From: SIG603 sp963589785
GTDB lineage: Bacteria; Bacillota; Clostridia; Oscillospirales; Acutalibacteraceae
DNA: 20,301 bases
Direction of reading: 5' to 3'
Assembly: GCA_963589785.1 (NCBI GenBank)
Contig: CAVAMJ010000022.1
Location: 1 to 20,301 of the forward strand
Position numbers and translations under genes: made by a program. Under the pieces are notes generated by a model. It was not told the DNA's origin, ran no database searches, and saw only the letters and a program-made list of their open reading frames with translations. Of the stretch, positions 6,972-14,111 are shown one piece after another; within the stretch, counting starts at the first letter, position 1; the number at the start of each line of letters is the position of its first letter.

Positions 6972-7820
6972 TCAATAAGTTATATCTGTCAAAAGTACAC
7001 CAAAATTTGGAATAGTAGCCGAACTGATTGCTAAGAATGGATCTTTTTGGTTCAAATACTCTTCATCGATCATGAAATAAAAAGTGAAATCTTTTGATTC
7101 ACCCGGGTTTAACTCAAAATGGTAATATGAAGTATCATCTCCGTGAGGTTCATATGCAAACTCTGTACCGGTGAAATATAAACTTGGCTTAACGTAATCT
7201 ATGCTGCTTGTATCCGCAGGAATCAGATCATTATAAATGCCTAATGAGAATATATTAGCATAAAAATCATACTGAACATCAGACATTTGGTGAGCACTTA
7301 TATTTTCTAATGTTAAGTTGATTTGCATAACCTTTGGGTTATTGAACTGCGATTTTTGTTCAGCAGTGTTTTCGTTTGACGAAAAATAGTCATCGGAATA
7401 GTCAAGGACCTTCGCTCCGGTTACAGTGACATTCATATCTCCTTCAAAAAAGCCGTCAGTAAGTTCGCCTGAGGAAATGTCTTCTCCTTGATCACTAAAA
7501 TGTCCGTGGAGTGTGTAAGCTTCTCCCATTTTACCAAAGGTAGATATTTTATTATCTGCATCAGCATCAGAAACATCTTCCTCAAAGTTTGAACTTGATG
7601 AACTTTGAGAAGTTTATGATGTTGCGGATGACTCTTCAACAGGACTTTCAGAATTTTCAGAAACCGAACTTTCCTGTATTGATGTTTCATTTTGCTCTGT
7701 GTTCGAACCTGTTTCTTTTCCGGACTTGTTAAAAGATATAAAGGCAAATGTTGCACCGACCAAAACAAGAATCAAACATATTATTGCTATAATAGCAACT
7801 TTAGAAGTTTTTTTATTCAT
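6972..7820 (-). pseudogene. Accessory protein gene interrupted by one in-frame TAA
   Basis: Read from ATG 7820, the frame gives a basic start, a hydrophobic anchor (about residues 7-30) and a Ser/Glu-rich linker. It then meets TAA at 7616-7614, after 68 codons. The same frame continues open for about 213 more codons to TGA at 6972, through a full domain like that of the next gene (FEGDMNVTVTGAKVLDYS; EEYLNQKDPFLAISS). One nonsense change, for example TCA to TAA in a Ser-rich run, explains everything; no frameshift is needed. The later ATG at 7529 has no ribosome site and would give an unanchored domain. AAAAGG sits 10 nt before ATG 7820. It could be a recent pseudogene, a strain variant or a sequencing error. 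Confidence 0.8.
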
Positions 7821-7849
7821 AAATTAAAATCCTTTTCATAAATTTCAAG

Positions 7850-7880
7850 GAATAAGCGACAGAATTACAGCCGCTTATTC
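7850..7880 (-). promoter_or_regulatory. Stem-loop between peptide gene and downstream operon
   Basis: GAATAAGCG (7850-7858) and CGCTTATTC (7872-7880) form a perfect 9-bp stem with a 13-nt loop. It lies 13 nt after the peptide stop and 29 nt before the next start. No U-tract follows on the minus strand, so it is not a full terminator. Such hairpins after small peptide genes often set unequal expression by processing, 3' protection or partial termination; that role is inferred. Confidence 0.6.
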
Positions 7881-7893
7881 TTATGCTTCTAAT

Positions 7894-7995
7894 TCAATTT
7901 AAAGAAATCAAACCACTCTGCGGTGCGGTATCAGGACTCCATGCAATCTGTGCATTGCCCCATGAATATAAAGTTACAAGTTTAGTTAATTTCAT
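7894..7995 (-). CDS. Small peptide gene, 33 residues, first gene of the right operon
   Basis: ATG at 7995-7993 opens 33 codons ending in TGA at 7896-7894. AGGAAGG (8010-8004) lies 8 nt upstream, the best ribosome site in this operon, and a promoter lies about 90 nt upstream. The product starts MKLTKLVTLYSW, has WGNAQIAW in the middle, then SPDTAPQSG, and ends LISLN. It is mildly cationic, has two tryptophans and one tyrosine, and has no cysteine, so it is not a lanthipeptide or AgrD-type peptide. There is no GG leader motif. An in-frame ATG at 8013 would add six residues but would place the ribosome site inside the gene. Heading an operon with a LanFEG-like pump suggests a bacteriocin, pheromone or RiPP precursor. 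No maturase is visible. I know no family for it. Confidence 0.7.
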   Translation of the reverse strand: MKLTKLVTLYSWGNAQIAWSPDTAPQSGLISLN

Positions 7996-8085
7996 TTTAA
8001 AATCCTTCCTCATTTGTATTTTGTTTGCGATTTAAATATATAGTACAGCTAGCATCTACTTTATACTTAAATCATCACTTATACT

Positions 8086-8117
8086 ATTATAATAGCGTTA
8101 ACTAACTACAGAATCAA
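8086..8117 (-). promoter_or_regulatory. Promoter of the peptide/transporter operon
   Basis: On the minus strand, TTGATT (8117-8112) is followed after exactly 17 nt by TATTAT (8094-8089). A perfect TATAAT overlaps it at 8091-8086 but would need a 20-nt spacer. Transcription would start near 8080, giving a leader of about 85 nt before the peptide ATG. The poor fit for the better -10 hexamer suits a promoter that needs an activator. Confidence 0.65.
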
Positions 8118-8141
8118 GGTGACAATTGATATTCTATGTTT

Positions 8142-8171
8142 TATACAATTGACATATGTCTCAATTGTATA
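8142..8171. promoter_or_regulatory. Inverted-repeat operator upstream of the peptide promoter
   Basis: TATACAATTGA (8142-8152) and TCAATTGTATA (8161-8171) are perfect 11-bp inverted arms with an 8-bp spacer. Within it lies a second perfect palindrome, GACATATGTC (8151-8160), off-centre by one base. A third CAATTG occurs at 8123-8128, giving ACAATTGA copies 23 nt apart. All sites lie just upstream of the -35 at 8112-8117, the usual position for an activator. The regulator is not in the window. Confidence 0.6.
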
Positions 8172-8230
8172 CTTACAATAATTAATTGCAAAGTAATGGT
8201 TGATATTTGTAACAGTTTATAGATTTTGCC

Positions 8231-8266
8231 AAAAAAAGAAGTCCCTTGCCGTTTTGGCAAGGGACT
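8231..8266 (-). terminator. Rho-independent terminator of the DUF6273-like gene
   Basis: AGTCCCTTGCC (8240-8250) pairs with GGCAAGGGACT (8256-8266) around a 5-nt loop. On the minus strand the stem is followed by TTCTTTTTTT. It lies 64 nt after the stop at 8330 and insulates the peptide operon from upstream transcription. Confidence 0.93.
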
Positions 8267-8329
8267 CATATGTCAAAGATGAATTTGTTATGTTAATTGA
8301 TAAATATAAATTTAGTTAAAGAAGAGAGA

Positions 8330-9718
8330 TTATATTTTAACCCATAAAGCAGGTCTAACTCCATGCAAAAAACTGATGCCGAAATCTCCCAGTGGGAAAA
8401 CAGCTCCTGAAATGTGCACGTCAGCGGCGAATTTCCTGTTTGCTCCGGGTGACCTTAGCCACCACCAGCTTGCTCCTGAGTAAACATATGCTCCCTGTTG
8501 CCTTGCGTAAGGTGTGGAGTCGCATGCCCTCTCATTATTTACATAGAAGTATTTTTGTGCTTCTTCTAAATCTAAGAAGAAGATTTTATCATCGGTGTCT
8601 TTGCCTCCGGGAGTATTGTAAACATCGTTCTTTGGAGTATGAAGTGAGGTTTCACATATTCTTTTTTGTTCATCAGCAGAAAATGCATCGTTTATAAAAA
8701 CCTCATTGAGCCATTTACGAATTTCTGATGTAGCCCATGTAATTTCAGTGTGTTTGGGGTTGAACTGGTGGCAATCTAAACAGTATCTGGAAATCAAAAG
8801 CTTTTTATCACCCATCTCATCAAGGACAAGCCATTCGATTGGCTCTTTTTCTGTTGTGTTTGCTTTTTGAATATATGAGCCGAAATTTACAGTATCGAAA
8901 TTGATAAAATTAATATCTGATTTAACTCTTCTGAATTCCTCACGGATTGACGGCAAGAGCTTTTCTGCTCTGAACCTCTCCTCTTCGGATTGAGCCTTTT
9001 GGTTTGCGATAATTTCAGCTTGTTCTATTTTTAATTGTTCAAGCTGTCTTTGCGCTTCGTCGAGTCTTATATTTATATCGTTTTCGGTGGCTCTGATTTT
9101 CGCTTTAACTCGGTCAAGTTCAACTTGATATGCTTTATTCTGTTCAAGATACTTTTCTTTTTCTTTTTTTTGCCAAAAATGAAGAAGCTTAATCATGCCT
9201 TCGTTTGAAAGAATTTTATATTCCCACTGTGCTTCTTCGTGAATTTCAGGAATAAAAATGAGGCTTTTATAAAGGTAATCAATCTCCCTATTGACCGCAT
9301 TGATTTGCTCATTTTTTTCAAGCATCAGAGTGTCTGTTTCGAGTTCGTCAATTTTAGCACGCAGCTCTTCCCTTTTCGCTCTTAATTCAGTCAGCTTGAT
9401 TTGCTTTTCATTTTCTTTTTGTTTTAGATATTTGTTCTTTTCTTGTTCCCATGAATTCAGCATATTTAATAGATCACCGCTTGCATATCTGAGAGCATAG
9501 TCATAGTAATCATTTTGCGGTAATTTTCTATAAATTATTCTCTCTTTTAATACATTATAATCTTTTGCTCTAATTCTATCCGTTGCCATATAATAACCGA
9601 GATTTGCTTCTGCATTTTGCGGCTCATCTTGAATTACTTTATCGAAAAGATTCAGTGCTTCTCCCCAATCGCCGTTTTTTAGGGCAATCTTTGCCTGATT
9701 GATATCTAACTTTGACAT
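8330..9718 (-). CDS. TPR / coiled-coil protein with DUF6273-like C-terminal domain
   Basis: The protein has 462 residues in three parts. Residues 3-50 look like a TPR pair (AKIALKNGDWGEALNLFDKV). Residues about 92-270 are charged and helical, a likely coiled coil broken near 150-180. Residues about 275-462 match what I recall of DUF6273: NFGSYIQ, PIEWLVLD, ISRYCLDC, ATSEIRKWLN, then SWWWLRSPG (417-425) and the closing GVRPALWV (453-460). That ending resembles C-type-lectin/formylglycine-enzyme folds. There is no signal peptide or membrane segment, so it is probably cytoplasmic. It stands alone, with its own promoter (9770-9798) and terminator. The role is unknown; TPR plus a lectin-like fold suggests a scaffold or binding protein. 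Confidence 0.85.
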   Translation of the reverse strand: MSKLDINQAKIALKNGDWGEALNLFDKVIQDEPQNAEANLGYYMATDRIRAKDYNVLKERIIYRKLPQNDYYDYALRYASGDLLNMLNSWEQEKNKYLKQKENEKQIKLTELRAKREELRAKIDELETDTLMLEKNEQINAVNREIDYLYKSLIFIPEIHEEAQWEYKILSNEGMIKLLHFWQKKEKEKYLEQNKAYQVELDRVKAKIRATENDINIRLDEAQRQLEQLKIEQAEIIANQKAQSEEERFRAEKLLPSIREEFRRVKSDINFINFDTVNFGSYIQKANTTEKEPIEWLVLDEMGDKKLLISRYCLDCHQFNPKHTEITWATSEIRKWLNEVFINDAFSADEQKRICETSLHTPKNDVYNTPGGKDTDDKIFFLDLEEAQKYFYVNNERACDSTPYARQQGAYVYSGASWWWLRSPGANRKFAADVHISGAVFPLGDFGISFLHGVRPALWVKI

Positions 9719-9769
9719 ATATTTTCCACTACCTTTATATAAACTAACAAATACAACTGTTTTACATCA

Positions 9770-9798
9770 AGTATAGTTGTTTTTGAGGCTTTTGTAAA
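9770..9798 (-). promoter_or_regulatory. Promoter of the DUF6273-like gene
   Basis: On the minus strand, TTTACA (9798-9793) and TATACT (9775-9770) are separated by exactly 17 nt. The -10 lies about 50 nt upstream of the ATG at 9718, and AAAGGTAGTGG lies between as ribosome site. Confidence 0.75.
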
Positions 9799-9817
9799 CT
9801 GTGTTTTTAGGGAAAAC

Positions 9818-9857
9818 AAAAAAACGCATCGATAAATTAAGCTTTATCGATGCGTTT
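9818..9857 (-). terminator. Rho-independent terminator after the Rrf2-type gene
   Basis: AAACGCATCGATAAA (9822-9836) and TTTATCGATGCGTTT (9843-9857) form a perfect 15-bp stem with a 6-nt loop. On the minus strand a run of T follows. It ends the dnaG-rpoD-Rrf2 transcript 6 nt after the Rrf2 stop; the T-run also exists in part on the other strand but no gene needs it there. Confidence 0.93.
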
Positions 9858-9862
9858 GCATT

Positions 9863-10300
9863 TTAATTATCTTCGTGCACACTGCCGCTACAGCGTTGAT
9901 TGGTGTTTTCTCCGCTTACTATTTGTCCAAAATTATAGGATTCAAGCTTGTCACGCATTGATTGAGAAATCTCAGCGTAAACATTGTGCAAACGGCAGTT
10001 AATTTTATTACATCCAAATTGAGTTCCCTGACATTTGGAAATAATGAACGGACCTTCGACTGCTTCAATTACTCTTCTTAAAGTAATGTCTTCGGGCTTG
10101 CCGTTAAGCATGTAACCGCCTTTAGAGCCCTTAAAGGATCTGATTATATCATCACCCGCAAGTTTACGAAGAATTTTCAGACAAAACCTAAGCGGAATAT
10201 CAGCCTGTTCGGCTATTGTTTTGGCATCAATTTTGTCTCCTGTGTCTGCAAGAAGTTCAACTATGCGGATAGCGTAGTTGGATTCTAAAGTCATTCTCAT
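9863..10300 (-). CDS. Rrf2-family transcriptional regulator with three cysteines
   Basis: The protein has 145 residues with an N-terminal winged helix (about residues 5-65): LESNYAIRIVELLA, a recognition-helix stretch IPLRFCLKILRKL and a wing KGSKGGYML. A second part carries C90-x6-C97-x4-C102, close to the three-cysteine cluster that binds Fe-S in IscR and other Rrf2 proteins. It is therefore probably a redox or Fe-S sensing repressor; targets are unknown. Its start is 15 nt after rpoD with only GGTAAAG as ribosome site, so it is cotranscribed and perhaps coupled. ATG 10294 (M3) is an alternative start. No isc or cysteine genes are nearby, so an IscR name would go too far. Confidence 0.85.
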   Translation of the reverse strand: MRMTLESNYAIRIVELLADTGDKIDAKTIAEQADIPLRFCLKILRKLAGDDIIRSFKGSKGGYMLNGKPEDITLRRVIEAVEGPFIISKCQGTQFGCNKINCRLHNVYAEISQSMRDKLESYNFGQIVSGENTNQRCSGSVHEDN

Positions 10301-10315
10301 GATGCTTTACCAATA

Positions 10316-11479
10316 TCAATCAAGAAAATCCTTGAGCTTCTTAGAACGGCTTGGATGACGAAGCTTTCTAAGAGCCTTTGCCTCAATCTGGCGGATACGC
10401 TCTCTTGTAACCTTGAATTCCTGACCAACCTCTTCGAGAGTTCTCGGTCTTCCGTCTTCAAGTCCGAAACGAAGAGTTAGAACCTTAGCTTCTCTTTCTG
10501 TCAAAGAATCCAAAACCTCGGAGAGTGTCTCTTTTAATAAGGTATGAGATGCGGCATCAGCCGGTGCCGGAGCGTCATCATCCGGGATGAAATCACCGAG
10601 ATGGCTATCTTCCTCTTCACCGATAGGTGTTTCGAGAGAAACAGGCTCCTGGGCAACTCTGAGAATTTCCCTAACCTTTTCAACAGGCATATCGAGAACA
10701 TCAGCAATTTCTTCAGGTGTCGGCTCGTGTCCGTTTACATGGAGAAGCTGGCTGGTAGCTTTCTTAACCTTATTGATAGTTTCAACCATGTGTACGGGAA
10801 TTCGAATGGTTCTTGCCTGATCGGCAATTGCTCTTGTGATAGCCTGTCTTATCCACCATGTAGCATATGTGGAGAACTTAAATCCTTTAGTATAATCAAA
10901 TTTCTCAACAGCTTTGATAAGTCCGAGATTTCCCTCTTGAATGAGGTCAAGGAACTGCATGCCTCTGCCAAGATATCTTTTTGCAATGCTGACAACAAGT
11001 CTAAGGTTAGCTTCGCTAAGTCTCTTTCTTGCGGCTTCACCACGCTTAAGAATTTCCATATCTTCAGGGGTTTTATCTTTTTTCTTTTCAACCTCAGAGC
11101 CTTCCTTGATTGCAATAGCAAGTCTCTTTTCCTCTTCAGCTGAAAGAAGCGGCACTCTACCGATTTCCTTAAGGTAAACCTTAACGGGGTCATCAATTGC
11201 GATACCGTCGGTTCCGATTGCTACATCGTAGTCCTCAGAGTCGGAATCTGAATTGCTGATTCCCTCGCTTAAGTTGACTTCTGATGCAATTGATTCAATT
11301 GTATCATCGACGATTTCAACACCGTTTGACTCAAGCTCCTCATAGAGTTTTTCAATGTGTTCGGGATCCATATCGGAATCGCCGAGCATATCGAGAATTT
11401 CACTGGCTGTGAGTGAACCCTTTGATTTACCGAGATCGAGTATTTCTTTGCCGATGTTTCTTTTTTCTGTTTGTGCCAT
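10316..11479 (-). CDS. rpoD: RNA polymerase primary sigma factor RpoD/SigA
   Basis: The protein has 387 residues, typical of Firmicutes SigA. It has a short acidic region 1.1 (about 1-90), region 1.2 (DDPVKVYLKEIGRVPLLS), then region 2 with NLRLVVSIAKRYLGRGMQF, LDLIQEGNLGLIKAVEKFDY and the promoter -10 reading helix FSTYATWWIRQAITRAIADQ. Region 3 follows RTIRIPVHMVETINK. Region 4 carries LTLRFGLEDGRPRTLEEVG and the -35 helix VTRERIRQIEAKALRKLRHP. It directs core polymerase to the TTGACA/TATAAT promoters found across this window. The start has AAAGGG upstream and follows dnaG by 35 nt, the classical dnaG-rpoD pairing. Confidence 0.98.
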   Translation of the reverse strand: MAQTEKRNIGKEILDLGKSKGSLTASEILDMLGDSDMDPEHIEKLYEELESNGVEIVDDTIESIASEVNLSEGISNSDSDSEDYDVAIGTDGIAIDDPVKVYLKEIGRVPLLSAEEEKRLAIAIKEGSEVEKKKDKTPEDMEILKRGEAARKRLSEANLRLVVSIAKRYLGRGMQFLDLIQEGNLGLIKAVEKFDYTKGFKFSTYATWWIRQAITRAIADQARTIRIPVHMVETINKVKKATSQLLHVNGHEPTPEEIADVLDMPVEKVREILRVAQEPVSLETPIGEEEDSHLGDFIPDDDAPAPADAASHTLLKETLSEVLDSLTEREAKVLTLRFGLEDGRPRTLEEVGQEFKVTRERIRQIEAKALRKLRHPSRSKKLKDFLD

Positions 11480-11514
11480 AGGAGTTTTCCCTTTCTATGA
11501 ATGACATCTATATC

Positions 11515-13323
11515 TTAATTTATAAAATTTACTGTTCTGTTTCGATTTTTCCTGAGTGAATAAATTGTATTCTCAAAATCCTTATCAGAGAGATTATCGT
11601 TTTTTATACTTTCTTTTGCCTTAGCGGTTTTTTCTCCGTTTATAATAGTGGAAACACAATATGTTTCTATATCAGTTTCGGAATAACCAAACCGCATTCT
11701 TGGATTATATATTAATTTGGAAAAAGCTGAAGCTTCATCTTGACTAAGACTGGTTAAATTAACCAGATTGGAGTCTGTACAAGTAACAAATTGTTCGAGT
11801 AACATATCATAAAGCTTGCGATTGAATTCAGTCGAAAATTCACGCGGAGGAAGTGTCTCTTCCAGATGATTTCTTTTTTCCGGATTATTAAACAGATAGT
11901 GAATGACAGCTTCTTCTGCGTACGCTACTTTACGTTTATTATCTTCGCGTTTTTCCAAGTTAACCTTATCATTCAAACCCGAAAGATCTCTGGTTATTTT
12001 AATTTGCTCTTGTCGTCCGCGCTGTTTCTCTTTGCTTCTTAGTATCTTATTAATCTCACTAAGAATTGCAGATTTATCAATAGAAGCTTCTTCCCCTATT
12101 TTGCCGGCATATATGTTGCGTTCGACATCATTATCTATATCAGCAAGAATGGTACAAGCTTCATTTACGAAACCGTTAATTCCATCAGTAGTTGTAACAT
12201 CATATTTTGCTTTAACGAGATTAAGCAAATACTCAGTGTCACTAACGCATTCATCGAGCAATTTTCTAAATAGCAGTGGTCCGTTTTTACCGTTACTTTT
12301 GAAAAATTCATCTGGGTCTTTGTTTCCCGGAACGGTAAGGACTCTGACTTTTAATCCTGCGTCTCGGAGCATTGGAATTGCTCGTTTTGTTGCCTTTTGT
12401 CCGGCTGAGTCACTGTCATAACAAATGACAACCTCATGACAAGTGTCCTTGATTATCTTTACCTGACCAGAGGTTAAAGCAGTACCAAGTGAAGCAATTG
12501 CGTTCGTGAAACCAGCGGCATGTAATGAAATAACATCCATGTAGCCTTCCGCAAGAATAAGTTGATCGGTCTTAGTGTTTTTTGCAAAGTTCATTGCAAA
12601 AAGTCCGTCGCTTTTCTTGTATACTTGAGTATCCGAGGTGTTGATATATTTAGGCTTTTCATCGCCTAAAGCTCTTCCTCCGAACGCAGTGACAATTCCT
12701 GACTTATCAATAATCGGAAACATCACTCTGCCGTAAAACCTATCTATAACTTTACCTGATTTGGTTTTATAAGCCACATTAGCTTCAAGCATCTCGTGCT
12801 CGGTGTATTTTAGTTCTTTCAAATGGTCAACAAGTGCAAATTTGGATTCGGGTGAATAGCCTAATCCGAAATGTTTGATTGTTTGCATTGAAAGTCCTCT
12901 GCCGAGGAAATAATCAAGTCCCTTTTTACCGCCTTCACTTGTCAGATATTCGTGATAGAACCTTGCGGTTTCTCTGTTTATTTCTTTAATGCGGATTTTA
13001 AGGCGCTGCATTGATTTATCGACATAAGTATCTTCAGGAAGAGCCATGCCGACACGGTTTGCGAGAAATTTTACAGATTCGGTGAAATTTAAATTCTCAA
13101 TTTTGCTTATAAAGGAGATAACATCTCCGCCTTCGCCGCATCCGAAGCAGTGACAAAAACCCTTTGAGGGAGTAACACGGAAAGAAGGTGTTTTCTCGTT
13201 ATGAAACGGACACAGACCGATGTAATCTTTGCCGTTTTTCTTTAGATTAACATATGACGATACAACATCCTCTATACTGTTTCTCGATTTTAATTCTTGA
13301 ATGAAATAATCGGCAAAAGCCAT
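11515..13323 (-). CDS. dnaG: DNA primase DnaG
   Basis: The protein has 602 residues and makes RNA primers for chromosome replication with the replicative helicase. The N-terminal CHC2 zinc finger is complete: C38-x2-H41-x17-C59-x2-C62. The primase core follows (residues about 115-245), then the TOPRIM domain with LILAEGYMDVISLH and the metal-binding CYDSDSAGQKA. The C-terminal third (about 430-602), which should hold the helicase-binding part, is poorly conserved and rich in charged residues, as usual. The start is set by an excellent GGAGGTGA ribosome site 4 nt before the ATG. It is first in the dnaG-rpoD-Rrf2 unit and 61 nt after the YigZ-type gene, with no terminator visible between them. 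Confidence 0.97.
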   Translation of the reverse strand: MAFADYFIQELKSRNSIEDVVSSYVNLKKNGKDYIGLCPFHNEKTPSFRVTPSKGFCHCFGCGEGGDVISFISKIENLNFTESVKFLANRVGMALPEDTYVDKSMQRLKIRIKEINRETARFYHEYLTSEGGKKGLDYFLGRGLSMQTIKHFGLGYSPESKFALVDHLKELKYTEHEMLEANVAYKTKSGKVIDRFYGRVMFPIIDKSGIVTAFGGRALGDEKPKYINTSDTQVYKKSDGLFAMNFAKNTKTDQLILAEGYMDVISLHAAGFTNAIASLGTALTSGQVKIIKDTCHEVVICYDSDSAGQKATKRAIPMLRDAGLKVRVLTVPGNKDPDEFFKSNGKNGPLLFRKLLDECVSDTEYLLNLVKAKYDVTTTDGINGFVNEACTILADIDNDVERNIYAGKIGEEASIDKSAILSEINKILRSKEKQRGRQEQIKITRDLSGLNDKVNLEKREDNKRKVAYAEEAVIHYLFNNPEKRNHLEETLPPREFSTEFNRKLYDMLLEQFVTCTDSNLVNLTSLSQDEASAFSKLIYNPRMRFGYSETDIETYCVSTIINGEKTAKAKESIKNDNLSDKDFENTIYSLRKNRNRTVNFIN

Positions 13324-13384
13324 ATCGTCACCTCCAAACTCCGTCTATTATTAAAATACACGCATTTTCTAAAAAACTCTTTAT

Positions 13385-14014
13385 TTATTTTTCGGAAATA
13401 CCATAATATCCGTCTTTTATTTTCTCAAAGGTTGCTTTACCTGAGGTTAAGTCTGCAAACTGTTGTGACAAAGGCTCAAATTTCTCAGGCTGAATATAAA
13501 AGCCAATATTGACGCAGTCGTCATATTCAATATTGGTTATAACTCCGCCGCCATCAGTTACTAAAGTTTGAGCCTTTGTAAAATACGAATAATCAATTCT
13601 GGCTTTATACTCTATACAATATGTCATTACAACGGGTTCTGCGGCGGCAATTGCAATAGATGAACCATGACTGTACGCTCTTACAAGACCACCTGCACCA
13701 AGTAATGTTCCGCCAAAGTATCTCGTTACAACGACAACAGCATCTGTTAGTCCGCTTTTTCTCATTGCTTCAAGAACCGGAACACCAGCGGTGCCCTGTG
13801 GTTCACCGTCATCTGAATAACGCATGATTCCGTTTTCTCTTAAAATATAAGCATATACATTATGAGTAGCATCCCAATATTTGCTTTTCTTTTCCTTTAT
13901 AAAGGAAAGAGCCTCTTCTTCATTTGATATAGGCTTGCAATGACCTATAAATTTGGATTTTTTCTCAATGAATGAATCAGAAGCTTCTTTTAATACCGTT
14001 TTATAACTTTCCAT
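13385..14014 (-). CDS. yigZ: YigZ/IMPACT-family protein (UPF0029)
   Basis: The protein has 209 residues, the normal family length. The family signature VTRYFGGTLLGAGGLVRAYS is at about residues 96-115, preceded by DDGEPQGTAGVPVLEAM. The C-terminal part (about 135-209) is the usual second alpha/beta domain. The family is widespread, binds nucleic acid or ribosomes in some members, and has no settled role in bacteria. The start MESYKTVLKEA has no clear Shine-Dalgarno sequence (CTAAGTTTAATT before the ATG), so it may be weakly translated. It follows the rpmE terminator and reads towards dnaG without an intervening terminator, so it may lead the dnaG-rpoD transcript. Confidence 0.93.
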   Translation of the reverse strand: MESYKTVLKEASDSFIEKKSKFIGHCKPISNEEEALSFIKEKKSKYWDATHNVYAYILRENGIMRYSDDGEPQGTAGVPVLEAMRKSGLTDAVVVVTRYFGGTLLGAGGLVRAYSHGSSIAIAAAEPVVMTYCIEYKARIDYSYFTKAQTLVTDGGGVITNIEYDDCVNIGFYIQPEKFEPLSQQFADLTSGKATFEKIKDGYYGISEK

Positions 14015-14047
14015 AATTAAACTTAGTTTTATTTTATGAGTAATGAT

Positions 14048-14079
14048 GAAAAAAGCCTCTCCGATCTCAGAGAGGCTTT
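14048..14079 (-). terminator. Rho-independent terminator of rpmE
   Basis: AAAGCCTCTC (14052-14061) and GAGAGGCTTT (14070-14079) form a 10-bp stem with an 8-nt loop. On the minus strand TTTTTTC follows. It lies 32 nt after the rpmE stop. Confidence 0.92.
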
Positions 14080-14111
14080 ATAACATTTTTCGTTACATTG
14101 CAACTTTATAA

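Noticed and set aside
7433..7529. Independent gene from ATG 7529 (185 residues)
   Set aside because: There is no ribosome site before it, no signal or anchor, and the frame continues upstream through the same linker as in the paralogue.
7614..7616. Programmed stop-codon read-through
   Set aside because: The stop is TAA, the least leaky, with ACT after it and no evident downstream structure. A simple mutation is more likely.
7433..7768. 111-codon minus-strand ORF
   Set aside because: It is the wrong frame of the interrupted accessory gene: Lys/Gln/Leu/Ser-rich with no ribosome site, while the correct frame matches the paralogue.
8153..8180. Second promoter overlapping the CAATTG repeats
   Set aside because: Hexamers with acceptable spacing could not be paired there; the promoter at 8086-8117 is clearly better.
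8330..8480. Variable region of a diversity-generating retroelement in the DUF6273-like gene
   Set aside because: No reverse transcriptase gene and no template repeat is visible in the window; the lectin-like ending alone is not enough.
10544..11143. 199-codon plus-strand ORF opposite rpoD
   Set aside because: It is a shadow of the highly conserved sigma-factor gene, with no start signal and improbable composition.
11903..12421. 172-codon plus-strand ORF opposite dnaG
   Set aside because: It is Ser/Leu-rich antisense of a well-supported primase, with no ribosome site.
14052..14079. The rpmE terminator as a terminator for plus-strand transcription
   Set aside because: No plus-strand gene leads into it, and the T-run on that side is interrupted.
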